Of a stretch of 64,000 bases of DNA, positions 25,417 through 35,441 are shown in pieces (the stretch's first letter is position 1; the number at the start of each line of letters is the position of its first letter). The DNA comes from Modestobacter marinus (lineage in GTDB: Bacteria; Actinomycetota; Actinomycetes; Mycobacteriales; Geodermatophilaceae), in assembly GCF_011758655.1 (NCBI RefSeq), contig NZ_JAAMPA010000001.1:3348001-3412000 (forward strand). Reading direction: 5' to 3'. A program made the translations under genes and the position numbers. The notes under the pieces are model-generated. The model saw only the letters and a list, made by a program, of their open reading frames with translations. It was not told the DNA's origin and made no database searches.

Positions 25417-26649
25417 ATGGCGAACGCGTGGTTCGAGTCGGTGGCGGAGGCACAGCGGCGGGCGAAGCGCCGGCTGCCCAAGGGCGTCTACGGTGCGCTG
25501 GTCGCCGGCTCCGAACGGGGGCTCACCGCGGAGGACAACCTCGCCGCCTTCGCCGAGCTGGGCTTCGCGCCGCACACCGCCGGGCTGAGCAACGACAAGC
25601 AGATGGCCACCCGCGTCATGGGGCAGGACGTCGCGCTGCCGGTGCTGATCAGCCCGACCGGCGTCCAGGCGGTCGACCCCGACGGTGAGGTCGCCGTCGC
25701 CCGGGCCGCGGCCTCCCGCGGCACCGCCATGGGGCTGTCCTCGATGGCCAGCAAGCCGATGGAGGAGGTCATCGCGGCCAACCCGCAGACCTTCTTCCAG
25801 CTGTACTGGGTCGGTGACCGCGACCTGATGGCCGCCAAGGTCGAGCGCGCCCGCCGGGCCGGGGCCGCCGGGCTGATCGCCACCCTGGACTGGTCGTTCG
25901 CCTACGGCCGGGACTGGGGGAGCCCCTTCATCCCCGAGCGGATCGACCTCGAGGCGGTGCGCCGGTACGCGCCCCAGGTCGCGCTGAAGCCCCGCTGGCT
26001 GTGGGAGTTCGCCAAGACCAGGAAGCTGCCCGACCTCACCGTGCCGAACATGGTCGGCACCCCCGGCGAGAAGGCGCCGACCTTCTTCGAGGCCTACGGC
26101 CAGTGGATGCAGTCGCCCATGCCCACCTGGGAGGACGTCGCGTGGCTCCGCGAGCTGTGGGGTGACCAGCCGTTCATGCTCAAGGGCGTCATGCGCGTGG
26201 ACGACGCCAAGCGCGCCGTGGACGCCGGGGTCACCGCGATCTCGGTCTCCAACCACGGGGGCAACAACCTCGACGGCACCCCGGCCGCGATCCGCGCGCT
26301 GCCCGCGGTCGCCGAGGCCGTGGGCGACCAGGTCGAGGTGCTGATGGACGGCGGCATCCGCCGCGGGGGCGACGTCGCGAAGGCCCTCGCCCTGGGCGCC
26401 AAGGCGGTGATGATCGGCCGCGCCTACCTGTGGGGGCTGGCCGCCAACGGCGAGGCCGGGGTGGGCAACGTGCTGGACCTCCTGCGCGACGGCCTCGGCT
26501 CGGCCCTCGTCGGCCTGGGCCACACCTCGATCGACGAGCTCAGCCCGGCCGACCTCGTCGTCCCGCCGCACTTCGAGCGCCACCTCGGCGAGGACGGCGC
26601 CGACGCCCCGGAGGCGCAGCGGTCCGCGGGCAAGGGCACCACCGCCTGA
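25417..26649 (+). CDS. mftD: Pre-mycofactocin synthase MftD (FMN-dependent, alpha-hydroxy-acid oxidase family)
   Basis: 410 residues from ATG 25417 (MANAWFESVAEAQRRAKRRL). The full length follows the MftD/LldD1 pattern: LGFAPH, LPVLISPTGVQAVDP, MGLSSMASKP, LDWSFAYGRDWGSP, FMLKGVMRVDDAKRAVDAG, SVSNHGGNNLDGTP (catalytic His) and LMDGGIRRGGDVAKALALGA (FMN phosphate region). MftD deaminates and oxidises the AHDP intermediate to pre-mycofactocin. No mftA, B, C, E or F gene is in this window, so this is either a detached copy or part of a scattered pathway. The next gene is a serine hydrolase, 84 bases downstream. Confidence 0.88.
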   Translation: MANAWFESVAEAQRRAKRRLPKGVYGALVAGSERGLTAEDNLAAFAELGFAPHTAGLSNDKQMATRVMGQDVALPVLISPTGVQAVDPDGEVAVARAAASRGTAMGLSSMASKPMEEVIAANPQTFFQLYWVGDRDLMAAKVERARRAGAAGLIATLDWSFAYGRDWGSPFIPERIDLEAVRRYAPQVALKPRWLWEFAKTRKLPDLTVPNMVGTPGEKAPTFFEAYGQWMQSPMPTWEDVAWLRELWGDQPFMLKGVMRVDDAKRAVDAGVTAISVSNHGGNNLDGTPAAIRALPAVAEAVGDQVEVLMDGGIRRGGDVAKALALGAKAVMIGRAYLWGLAANGEAGVGNVLDLLRDGLGSALVGLGHTSIDELSPADLVVPPHFERHLGEDGADAPEAQRSAGKGTTA

Positions 26650-26733
26650 CGGTGCCGGCGGCCGGTGCGATGACTTCGACCGGCCGCCGCGGTCCTCCCT
26701 GCTGAGTGCACCCCTCGGACGCAGGAGGACCCC

Positions 26734-27873
26734 ATGTCGGACCTGTCCCGGTTCGTCACCGTCTGGTCGTTGCTCGAGGCCCGGGTGGAGAGCGGCCGGC
26801 TGCCCGGCTACGCCGCCGCGGTGCGGTACCGCGGCGAGGTCGAGGTGCGCACCGGCGGGTGCCTCGACCCGGCGGGCGCCACGCGGGTGGGCCCGGACTC
26901 GCTGTACCGGCTGGCGTCGCTGTCCAAGCCGTTCGCCGGCGTGCTCACCCTGTCCCTGGCCGAGGACGGTCTGCTGGACCTCGACGCCCCGGTCGACCGC
27001 TGGCTGCCCGAGCTCGCCGAGCCGAGGGTGCTGCGCGACCGGGCCGGCGCGCTGGCGGACACGGTGCCCACCGAACGCCCGATCACCGTGCGCCACCTGC
27101 TGACCAGCACACCCGGCTTCGGCGCCCTCTGGGACGACTCGCCACTGGACCGGGCCGTGGTCGCGGCCGGCCTCGGGGCGGGGCCCCTGCCGCCGGAGCT
27201 GACGCACGAGGAGTACCTGGCCCGGCTGGGGGAGCTGCCCCTGGCCGCGCAGCCGGGCGCCAGCTGGCTCTACCAGCTCAGCACCGAGGTGCTGTCGGTG
27301 CTGCTGACCCGGGTCGCCGGCTGCCCGCTGCACGACCTGCTGCGCGACCGGGTCACCGGCCCGCTGGGCCTGACCGACACCGGCTTCTGGGCGGCCGACC
27401 CCGCCCGGCTCGGGCCCGCGTACCTGCCGGCCGGCGACGGCGTCGAGCTCCTCGACCCGGCGGACGGGCGGTCGTCCCGGCCACCGGAGTTCGAGGGGCT
27501 GGCGGCCGGGCTGGTCTCCAGCGCGCCGGACGTGCTGACCCTCCTCAGCGCCCTGGCCGACGGGGGCGGGCCGCTGCTGGGCCCCGGCTCGGTCGCCGCC
27601 ATGACCACCGGCGCGCTCACCACGGCGCAGCGGGCGGAGGCCGCCGAGTTCCTCGGCCCCGGCTGTTCCTGGGGCCTCCAGGTCGGCGTGCAGGTCGAAC
27701 CGGGCCCGCCGTGGGCCCAGCCGGGCCGGTTCGGCTGGGACGGCGGCACCGGCACGACCGGCTACGCCGACCCGGACCGGGACCTGGTCGGGGTGCTGCT
27801 GACCAACGCCGGCATGGCCGGTCCGGAGGACGGGCTGGACTGGTTCTGGCGCGCGCTCTACCGCTGCCTCTGA
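26734..27873 (+). CDS. Serine hydrolase, beta-lactamase/class C family
   Basis: 379 residues from ATG 26734 with GGAGG upstream. The nucleophile motif SxxK is SLSK (in RLASLSKPF, about residue 63), the YxN equivalent is YQLS (near 180), and the HxG/KTG equivalent is GWDGGTGT near the C-terminus. LLTSTPGFG is a further conserved segment. No signal peptide, so a cytosolic esterase or peptidase is more likely than a secreted beta-lactamase. Its last 16 bases overlap the end of the convergent alpha/beta hydrolase gene. Confidence 0.9.
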   Translation: MSDLSRFVTVWSLLEARVESGRLPGYAAAVRYRGEVEVRTGGCLDPAGATRVGPDSLYRLASLSKPFAGVLTLSLAEDGLLDLDAPVDRWLPELAEPRVLRDRAGALADTVPTERPITVRHLLTSTPGFGALWDDSPLDRAVVAAGLGAGPLPPELTHEEYLARLGELPLAAQPGASWLYQLSTEVLSVLLTRVAGCPLHDLLRDRVTGPLGLTDTGFWAADPARLGPAYLPAGDGVELLDPADGRSSRPPEFEGLAAGLVSSAPDVLTLLSALADGGGPLLGPGSVAAMTTGALTTAQRAEAAEFLGPGCSWGLQVGVQVEPGPPWAQPGRFGWDGGTGTTGYADPDRDLVGVLLTNAGMAGPEDGLDWFWRALYRCL

Positions 27874-28724
27874 CCGCGCGCCCCGTCGGCGCCCAGCGCC
27901 AGGACCGTGCGCAGCGCGGTGACCAGGGCCAGTGGCTGGTCCAGCATCGGGTGGTGGCCGCTGTCGGGCAGGTCGACCACGGGCATCCCGGCCCGGGTCA
28001 GGCCGGCCATGTCGGTCGCCATCTCCGGGCTGACCAGGCCGTGCTCGCAGCGCAGGAAGGTCAGCGGGACGGCGACGCCCGGCAGCAGGTCGCGCAGCCG
28101 CAGCCGGGTGCCGAAGAAGTCCGGGTCGAACTTCCACGTCCAGCCGCCCTCGACCGCCTGCAGCGAGCCGGCGGCCACGTGCTCGCGGACGAAGGGGAGC
28201 AGCACGTCCTGCGGCGGCAGCGTCCGGAAGCGGGCCCGGGCCTCTGCCGGGTCCGCGTACACCCGGTGCGGCCGGCGGCGCTCCCGCAGCCGGCGCTCGT
28301 CCGGGGGCTGGTCGTTGAGCGGGGAGTCCACGACGACGACCGAGCCGATCTCGGCCGGGTGCTCGACGCCCACGGTCACCGACACCCAGCCGCCCATGCT
28401 GTGACCGACGACGACCGGCCGGTCCAGGCCCTCCTCGGCCGCGACGGCGACCACCTCCCGCGCCCACAGCAGCGGGTCGTACTGCTCGCGCCGGTCGCTG
28501 TCGCCGTGCCCGGTCAGGTCCAGGGCGACCACCCGGCGGCCGGTGAGCTGCGGGGCGACGTGGTCCCACCAGCCGGAGTGGGCCGCCCCGCCGTGCACCA
28601 GCACCACACCCGGCGCCCCGGCCGGCCCCCAGGCCCGGTAGTGCACCCGGGCACCGGCGACGACGACGTCCCGGTGGTCCGGCTGCTGGGCGAGGGCCTG
28701 GGTGAACCACGTCGGCGGGGTCAT
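27858..28724 (-). CDS. Alpha/beta hydrolase
   Basis: 288 residues. HGGAAHSGWW is the oxyanion-hole segment (about 45-54), GHSMGG the nucleophile elbow (Ser about 109) and DSGHHPMLD carries the catalytic His near residue 260. A lid region (about 140-200) contains ERRRPHRVYADPAEARARF. Substrates cannot be inferred. The stop (TAG, 27858) lies inside the serine hydrolase gene on the other strand, giving a 16-base convergent overlap. Confidence 0.9.
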   Translation of the reverse strand: MTPPTWFTQALAQQPDHRDVVVAGARVHYRAWGPAGAPGVVLVHGGAAHSGWWDHVAPQLTGRRVVALDLTGHGDSDRREQYDPLLWAREVVAVAAEEGLDRPVVVGHSMGGWVSVTVGVEHPAEIGSVVVVDSPLNDQPPDERRLRERRRPHRVYADPAEARARFRTLPPQDVLLPFVREHVAAGSLQAVEGGWTWKFDPDFFGTRLRLRDLLPGVAVPLTFLRCEHGLVSPEMATDMAGLTRAGMPVVDLPDSGHHPMLDQPLALVTALRTVLALGADGARGQRQR

Positions 28725-28761
28725 CCCCGGATCCTGCCCGACGGCCCCGGGCCCACGAGAA

Positions 28762-28807
28762 CGGGCTGGGGGCTGCCTCCGGTACGTCGGAGGCAGCCCC
28801 CAGCCCG
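28762..28807 (-). terminator. Perfect 20-base hairpin
   Basis: Arms 28762-28781 and 28788-28807 are perfectly complementary with a six-base loop GTACGT. It follows the FMN reductase stop and precedes the alpha/beta hydrolase start on the same strand, so it probably ends the flavin operon transcript. Confidence 0.85.
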
Positions 28808-28826
28808 ATGTCGAGCCGAGCGGGCG

Positions 28827-29447
28827 TCAGCGGCCCTTGAGCAGCTCCTCGAAGGAGGTGGCGGGGTCGGCGAAGGGGTCGGCCGGGCGGGCGGCCACCG
28901 GACGCCCGGTGACCAGGCCGGCGAGCTCGCCGGCCGCCCGCTCGACCCGGCCGGCCAGCGAGCGGTCGATCCCACCGCCGGCCCAGTCCTCGGCGGCGGC
29001 GAAGACGCCCGTGGGCACGACGACCGCGCGCAGGTAGGCGAACAGCGGGCGCATCGCGTGCTCGACGACGAGGGAGTGGCGGGGCGTCCCGGCGGTGGCG
29101 CCGAGCAGCACGGGCTTGCCGGTCAGCGCCTCCTTGTCCAGCACGTCGAAGAAGGTCTTGAACAGGCCGCTGTAGGAGGCGGAGAACACCGGCGTGACGG
29201 CGATCAGCCCGTCGGCGCCGACGACCGTGTCGATCGCCGTCTGCAGCGGCTGGTTGGCGAAGCCGCTGGTCAGGTCGTCGGCGAGGTCGCGGGCGTGCCC
29301 GCGGAGCTCGACCACCTCCACGGTGGTGTCGTCCCCGCGGGCACGCAGCGCGTCCACGGTGGCCGCGGTGAGCCGGTCGGCCAGCAGCCGGGTCGAGCTG
29401 GGGGTGCTCAGCCCGGCGCTGACGACGGCCAGGGTGCGGGTGGCCAT
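28827..29447 (-). CDS. NAD(P)H:FMN reductase (CE1759-like)
   Basis: 206 residues with a flavodoxin-like fold: LAVVSAGLSTPSSTRLLADRL at the N-terminus (phosphate loop) and AVTPVFSASYSGLFKTFFD, the typical NADPH-dependent FMN reductase segment, near residue 85. ATG 29447 shares one base with the stop of the LLM monooxygenase (TGATG), so the two are coupled. It would supply reduced FMN to that monooxygenase. The pairing is like the CE1758/CE1759 pair of corynebacteria. Confidence 0.9.
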   Translation of the reverse strand: MATRTLAVVSAGLSTPSSTRLLADRLTAATVDALRARGDDTTVEVVELRGHARDLADDLTSGFANQPLQTAIDTVVGADGLIAVTPVFSASYSGLFKTFFDVLDKEALTGKPVLLGATAGTPRHSLVVEHAMRPLFAYLRAVVVPTGVFAAAEDWAGGGIDRSLAGRVERAAGELAGLVTGRPVAARPADPFADPATSFEELLKGR

Positions 29448-30592
29448 CAGGCCTGCGCTCCTTCCACGGTGCGGCCGGTGACGGCGTCGGCCGGGGCGGG
29501 CACCGTGGCGTCCTTCGCGCAGCCGGCGGCGGCGACCAGGCTGGCGTGGGTCGGCGCGTCCGGCACGTGGGCCGGCTTGAGCGCGGCGAACTCGCGGCGG
29601 AGCACCGGCACGACCTCCTCGCCGAGGATGTCCAGCTGCTCGAGCACCGTCTTCAGCGGCAACCCGGCGTGGTCGATGAGGAACAGCTGCCGCTGGTAGT
29701 CACCGACGTAGTCGCGGAAGCCCAGGGTCCGCTCGATCACCTGCTCCGGGGAGCCCACCGTCAGCGGCGTCTGGGAGGTGAACTCCTCCAGCGACGGGCC
29801 ACCGCCGTAGACCGGGGCGGAGTCGAAGTACGGGCGGAACTCCCGGACGGCGTCCTGGGAGTTCTTCCGCATGAACACCTGCCCGCCCAGCCCGACGATG
29901 GCCTGGTCGGCGCTGCCGTGGCCGTAGTGCTCGAACCGGCGGCGGTAGAACTCGACCATCCGCTCGGTGTGCTCCGGCGGCCAGAAGATGTGGTTGTGGA
30001 AGAACCCGTCGCCGTAGTACGCCGCCTGCTCGGCGATCTGCGGGCTGCGGATCGACCCGTGCCAGACGAACGGCGGGACGCCGTCCAGCGGGCGAGGGGT
30101 GGAGGTGAAGCCCTGCAGCGGGGTGCGGAACTTCCCCTCCCAGTTGACGACGTCCTCCCGCCACAGCCGGCGCAGCAGCTGGTAGTTCTCCACGGCCAGC
30201 GGGATGCCGTCCCGGATGTCCTTGCCGAACCACGGGTAGACCGGGCCGGTGTTGCCCCGGCCCATCATCAGGTCGACCCGGCCGTCGGCGACGTGCTGCA
30301 GGGTGGCGAAGTCCTCGGCGATCTTCACCGGGTCGGTGGTGGTGATCAGCGTCGTGGACGTCGACAGGACCAGCTTCTCGGTCTTGGCCACGATGTAGCC
30401 CAGCGTGGTGGTGGGGGAGGAGACCACGAACGGCGGGTTGTGGTGCTGCCCCTGGGCGAAGACGTCGAGCCCGACCTCCTCGGCCTTGAGCGCGATCGTG
30501 ATCAGCGACTTGACCCGCTCGGCCTCGGTGGGGGCCCGGCCGGTGGTCGGGTCGGGGGTGACGTCGCCGACGCTGAAGATCCCGAACTGCAT
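29447..30592 (-). CDS. LLM-class flavin-dependent oxidoreductase (CE1758-like)
   Basis: 381 residues from ATG 30592 (MQFGIFSVGDVTPDPTTG), with GAGGGAG upstream; the longer frame to 31003 is not coding. The bacterial luciferase-like barrel shows AEEVGLDVFAQGQHHNPPF, STSTTLITTTDPVKIAEDFA, RVDLMMGRGNTGPVYPWFG and VWHGSIRSPQIAE. The C-terminal 40 residues are less conserved and Ala/Pro rich. It uses FMNH2 from the coupled reductase to oxygenate an unknown substrate; catabolic or sulfonate-type roles are known in the family. Confidence 0.9.
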   Translation of the reverse strand: MQFGIFSVGDVTPDPTTGRAPTEAERVKSLITIALKAEEVGLDVFAQGQHHNPPFVVSSPTTTLGYIVAKTEKLVLSTSTTLITTTDPVKIAEDFATLQHVADGRVDLMMGRGNTGPVYPWFGKDIRDGIPLAVENYQLLRRLWREDVVNWEGKFRTPLQGFTSTPRPLDGVPPFVWHGSIRSPQIAEQAAYYGDGFFHNHIFWPPEHTERMVEFYRRRFEHYGHGSADQAIVGLGGQVFMRKNSQDAVREFRPYFDSAPVYGGGPSLEEFTSQTPLTVGSPEQVIERTLGFRDYVGDYQRQLFLIDHAGLPLKTVLEQLDILGEEVVPVLRREFAALKPAHVPDAPTHASLVAAAGCAKDATVPAPADAVTGRTVEGAQA

Positions 30593-30690
30593 CTCGTGCT
30601 CCCTCTCGTCTGAGCCGCACTGGTTGAGAGCGCAACTACTGCTACGGAGAACCGTACGGCACCCCGGTGCATTCCCCGCCCCGGACGCGG

Positions 30691-30725
30691 CAGCGCCCCC
30701 CGGCCGGGTGGGCCGGGGGGCGCTG
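30691..30725 (-). terminator. 15-base perfect hairpin
   Basis: Arms CAGCGCCCCCCGGCC (30691-30705) and its complement (30711-30725) with a five-base loop, located downstream of the acyl-CoA dehydrogenase pair and before the LLM operon start on the same strand. Confidence 0.8.
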
Positions 30726-30767
30726 TACTGGCCCCGTGCGAGCGGTGCGCTGCGGGGGTCCTCCTGG

Positions 30768-31904
30768 TTACTGGAGTGCGTCGACCGTCTCGTGCTCGTC
30801 GACCGAGCGGGCGAGCCGGGCCAGGGCCCAGTCGCCGTCGCCGAGGAGGTGGTCGATCGCGGTGAGCCGGCTGGTGTAGTGGCCCACCTTGTACTCGGCC
30901 GTGACGCCGATCCCGCCGTGCAGCTGGATGGCCTCCTTGCCGATGTGCCGCGACGCCCGGCTGGCCTGCAGCCGGGCCCGGTCGGCCGCGGCGACCACGT
31001 CACCGTCGGCGTCGACGACCAGGGTCGCCCACATGACGGTGCTGCGGGCCAGCTCCAGGGAGACGTACATGTCCGCCGCCCGGAAGGTCAGCGCCTGGAA
31101 CTTGTTCAGCGGCACCCCGAACTGCTTGCGGGCCTTGAGGTACTCCGCCGTCGTGGTCAGCGCCGTCTCCATCGCACCCAGCGCCTCGTGCCCGTAGGCG
31201 ACCCGCGCGCGTGCCTGGGCCTTCTCGATGGCGGCGCTCTGGTCGGCGGTGCCCTCACCCAGCGGCTGGGCCGGGGTGCCGGCGAAGGTGACCTTCGCCG
31301 AGCGGGTGCCGTCGTGGTTGCGGTGCCCGGTGCGGGTGAGCCCCTCGGCGTCGCCCGGCACCAGGAACAGCCGGGTCGCGCCGTCCACGCGTGCGCTGAC
31401 GACCAGCAGGTCGGCGCGCGCACCGTGCGGCACGGGCTCCTTCACCCCGGTCAGCCGCCAGGTGCCGCCGTCCTCGGTCGCGGTGACCGCCTGCGCCGAG
31501 GCCTGCCAGCGGGAGCCGACCTCGGTGTGCGCGAACGCCGGGAGCAGCGTGCCCTCGGCCAGCGCCCCGAGCACCTCGGCGCGCTGGGTGTCGGTGCCGA
31601 GGTCGGCCACCAGCCCACCGGCGAGGACGACCGCCTCCACGAACGGCTCCGGTGCCAGCACCCGGCCGATCTCCTCGGCCACGATGGACACCTCGACCGG
31701 GCCGGCGCCCATGCCGCCGTCGGACTCCGCGAACGGCAGCCCGAGCACGCCCATCTCGGCCAGCTGGCCCCAGGTCTTCTCGTCGAAGCCCGGGTCGGTG
31801 CCGACCACCCGCCGGCGCTGCTCGCTGTCGCCGTACGCCCGGGACAGCAGTGCGCTCACCGCCTCCCGGAGACCGTTCTGCTCGTCGTCGTAGCTGAACT
31901 CCAC
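30768..31904 (-). CDS. Acyl-CoA dehydrogenase, beta-type subunit of a heteromeric pair
   Basis: 378 residues from GTG 31904, ending in TAA, a rare stop in this window. The fold is that of acyl-CoA dehydrogenases: LPFAESDGGMGAG, TGVKEPVPHGARADLLVV, YLKARKQFGVPLNKFQALTF and QLHGGIGVTAEYKVGHY. At the helix where the partner has NERVGIARI this chain has RARVAYGHEALG, without a Glu, so it probably lacks the catalytic base. It begins seven bases after the stop of the other subunit. Such alpha2beta2 pairs (ChsE-type) dehydrogenate steroid side-chain or other bulky CoA esters. Confidence 0.88.
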   Translation of the reverse strand: MEFSYDDEQNGLREAVSALLSRAYGDSEQRRRVVGTDPGFDEKTWGQLAEMGVLGLPFAESDGGMGAGPVEVSIVAEEIGRVLAPEPFVEAVVLAGGLVADLGTDTQRAEVLGALAEGTLLPAFAHTEVGSRWQASAQAVTATEDGGTWRLTGVKEPVPHGARADLLVVSARVDGATRLFLVPGDAEGLTRTGHRNHDGTRSAKVTFAGTPAQPLGEGTADQSAAIEKAQARARVAYGHEALGAMETALTTTAEYLKARKQFGVPLNKFQALTFRAADMYVSLELARSTVMWATLVVDADGDVVAAADRARLQASRASRHIGKEAIQLHGGIGVTAEYKVGHYTSRLTAIDHLLGDGDWALARLARSVDEHETVDALQ

Positions 31905-31911
31905 GGTGACC

Positions 31912-33087
<1,176 letters not shown>

Positions 33088-33101
33088 GGGACCTCATTCC
33101 T

Positions 33102-33136
33102 GACGGCAACCCTGCCGTCTCGACGTGGGGTGTCGA
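33102..33136. promoter_or_regulatory. Two inverted repeats upstream of the acyl-CoA dehydrogenase operon
   Basis: GACGGCA and TGCCGTC (33102-33108, 33113-33119) are separated by four bases, and TCGAC and GTCGA (33120-33124, 33132-33136) by seven. They lie 15-50 bases before ATG 33087 and could be operators, for example for a TetR-type regulator. The rest of the 245-base gap to 33333 shows no gene. Confidence 0.35.
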
Positions 33137-33332
33137 AGATCCCACATCCGCTACCGGGCAGTAACCGGGGGTCGGTCCGGACGCCCGGCGTCACCCGCCG
33201 TGGTCGCGGTCGGGCCACTCGCCCCGAAGGAGGGAAGTCGGTCCGCTCGGCTGGAGAGCCGCTCCCGGCGGGACGACGCTGTGGGCAAGGCCGCGCCGAC
33301 GCGTCCGGGTGGTCGGCGGGGAGAGGAACCAG

Positions 33333-35441
33333 ATGTCAGCACGGGCCCAGGCGGTGAGCGGGCCACCGGTGACCCTCGAGATCGTCGCCGCTGTCTTCCA
33401 CGGGGTGGCCGTCAGCGACGCCGTCGCCGTGCTCGTGGTGGAGCAGCGGGACGGCGTGCCGCGGGTCGGCTGGAGCAACGAGCAGGTCGCGACGTTGCTC
33501 GGCTACGGCCCCGAGGACCTCCGGGCGGTGGCGGTCGAGCAGCTGCTGCCCACCCTCGGCGGCGGGGAGCTCAAGCTGCTGCTCCGCCGGGAGCGGACCG
33601 TGCACATGACGCTGCCGGTGCGGTGCGCCAGTGGCGCCCTGCTGGAGTGCGTGGTCGCCGCGGTGCCGGTCCCGCCACCGGCCGGCCGGCGCTGGACCCT
33701 CCGGGTGACCTCCACCGCCACCGAGGCCGAGCGGGCGCTGCGGGCGACCGCCGACGCGCACGAACGCCGGTTCGCGACCCTCACCGAGCGGTCCCCGGTG
33801 CCCACGCTGCTGTCCGAGCAGGGCATGCGGCTCGCCCACGTCAACGACGCGTTCTGCGCCCTGGTGGGCCGCCAGGCCGAGCAGCTGCTGGGCACCGGCT
33901 GGCTGGACGCCGTGCACCCCGACGACCTCGAGACGGTGGTCGAACAGGCGATCACGGTGCTGGAGGGCGGTGACCGCGAGGCGCAGGCCCGCCTGGTCCG
34001 GCAGGACGGGAGCGAGCGCAGCACCGTCATCCGCTTCGCGCACGTGTTCACCCCGGGGGCGGGCGCCGGCTTCATCGGCACCATTGAGGACATCACCGAC
34101 CGGCTGGCCTTCGAGGCCCGGCTGGCCCACCAGGCCAACCACGACCCGCTGACCGGGCTGCCCAACCGCACGCTGCTGTCCGAGCACGTGGCCGCCCGTT
34201 TCCGCCCCGGCGCCGGGGGCCTGGCGTGCATCTTCCTGGACCTGGACAACTTCAAGGTGGTCAACGACTCGCTCGGGCACACCGTCGGCGACGCCCTGCT
34301 GGTCGAGGTGGCCGACCGGCTGCGGGCGACGGTGCGGCCGGGTGACCTGGTGGCCCGCTTCGGCGGCGACGAGTTCGTCGTCGTCTGCCAGCAGGTCTCC
34401 GAGGACGGCGCCGTGGCGCTCGCCGAGCGGATCGGGGAGGCGCTGCACCGGCCGCTCACCCTCGCCGGGGTCGAGCTGCACCCCCGGGCCAGCGTCGGGG
34501 TCACCGTGCAGACCGCCGAGCACGCCGCGGCCGAGGAGCTGATCCGCGACTGCGACATCGCGATGTACCAGGCCAAGGCCGGCGGCAAGGGCCGGGTCAC
34601 CGTGCTGGACGCCGAGGCGCGGGCGCAGGCCCGGGACAAGCTGCGGCTGGTCGCCGACCTCCGCGAGGCGATCGGCCGCCGCGAGATCACCCTGATGTAC
34701 CAGCCGATCTTCAGCACCGCCGACGGCAGCGCGGTCGCCGTGGAGTCGCTGGCCCGGTGGCAGCACCCCGAGCGCGGGGCCATCCCGCCCGGCACGTTCG
34801 TCCCGCTGGCGGAGGAGAGCGGGCTGGTGTCTGCGCTGGGCCTGCTGGTGCTCGACGAGACCTGCCGGCAGCTGGCCGAGTGGGACCGCCGGCTGGGCGA
34901 CCGCGCCCCGCAGCGGGCCAACGTCAACGTCTCCGCGCTGCAGCTGGACGTCAACCTGCCCGGCCACGTCCGCTCGGCGCTGCAGCGCCACGGCCTGCCG
35001 GCGCGCCGGCTGTCCATCGAGATCACCGAGTCCGCCCTGATGACCGACCCGGCCACCGCCCGCGCCGTCCTGCTGGACCTGCGCGAGCTCGGCGTGCAGG
35101 TCTCCATCGACGACTTCGGCACCGGCTACTCCTCGCTGGCCTACCTGCGGCGCCTGCCGGTCGACTGCCTCAAGGTCGACCGGTCCTTCGTCGCCGAGCT
35201 GGCCGACGGGCACGCCGAGATCACCTCCGCGGTCATCGCCCTGGCCCGCAGCCTCGGCCTGTCCACCGTCGCCGAGGGCGTGGAGACCCAGGAGCAGGCC
35301 GACGAGCTCGCCCGGCTGGGCGCCACCTACCTGCAGGGCTTCAGCCTCGCCGCACCGCTGTCTGGTGCCGACGCCGCCGCCTGGTTCGCCGGGACACGGA
35401 CCGCCACCCCCACCGACACCCCTGACCTGGAGCTGACGTGA
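33333..35441 (+). CDS. PAS-GGDEF-EAL cyclic di-GMP signalling protein
   Basis: 702 residues from ATG 33333 with GAGAGGAA upstream. Two sensory PAS-like regions (about 15-135 and 145-265), a GGDEF domain (about 275-430) and an EAL domain (about 445-690). The GGDEF motif is intact at 344-348, and RPGD five residues before it is an intact inhibitory I-site. In the EAL domain the first motif is ESLAR (Glu471), with later NVNVSALQ, ITESALM, DDFGTGYSS, LKVDRSFV and EGVET, so the phosphodiesterase residues look complete. Both making and breaking c-di-GMP are possible. No membrane helix, so it is cytosolic. Coupled by GTGA to an HDOD gene. Confidence 0.93.
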   Translation: MSARAQAVSGPPVTLEIVAAVFHGVAVSDAVAVLVVEQRDGVPRVGWSNEQVATLLGYGPEDLRAVAVEQLLPTLGGGELKLLLRRERTVHMTLPVRCASGALLECVVAAVPVPPPAGRRWTLRVTSTATEAERALRATADAHERRFATLTERSPVPTLLSEQGMRLAHVNDAFCALVGRQAEQLLGTGWLDAVHPDDLETVVEQAITVLEGGDREAQARLVRQDGSERSTVIRFAHVFTPGAGAGFIGTIEDITDRLAFEARLAHQANHDPLTGLPNRTLLSEHVAARFRPGAGGLACIFLDLDNFKVVNDSLGHTVGDALLVEVADRLRATVRPGDLVARFGGDEFVVVCQQVSEDGAVALAERIGEALHRPLTLAGVELHPRASVGVTVQTAEHAAAEELIRDCDIAMYQAKAGGKGRVTVLDAEARAQARDKLRLVADLREAIGRREITLMYQPIFSTADGSAVAVESLARWQHPERGAIPPGTFVPLAEESGLVSALGLLVLDETCRQLAEWDRRLGDRAPQRANVNVSALQLDVNLPGHVRSALQRHGLPARRLSIEITESALMTDPATARAVLLDLRELGVQVSIDDFGTGYSSLAYLRRLPVDCLKVDRSFVAELADGHAEITSAVIALARSLGLSTVAEGVETQEQADELARLGATYLQGFSLAAPLSGADAAAWFAGTRTATPTDTPDLELT

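Noticed and set aside
25027-28710. 1227-codon open frame on the minus strand
   Set aside because: Antisense to YceI, mftD and the serine hydrolase; Arg/Gly/His/Val-rich composition typical of shadow frames in GC-rich DNA.
26706-29699. 997-codon open frame on the plus strand
   Set aside because: Overlaps four well-supported genes on other frames and shows no domain.
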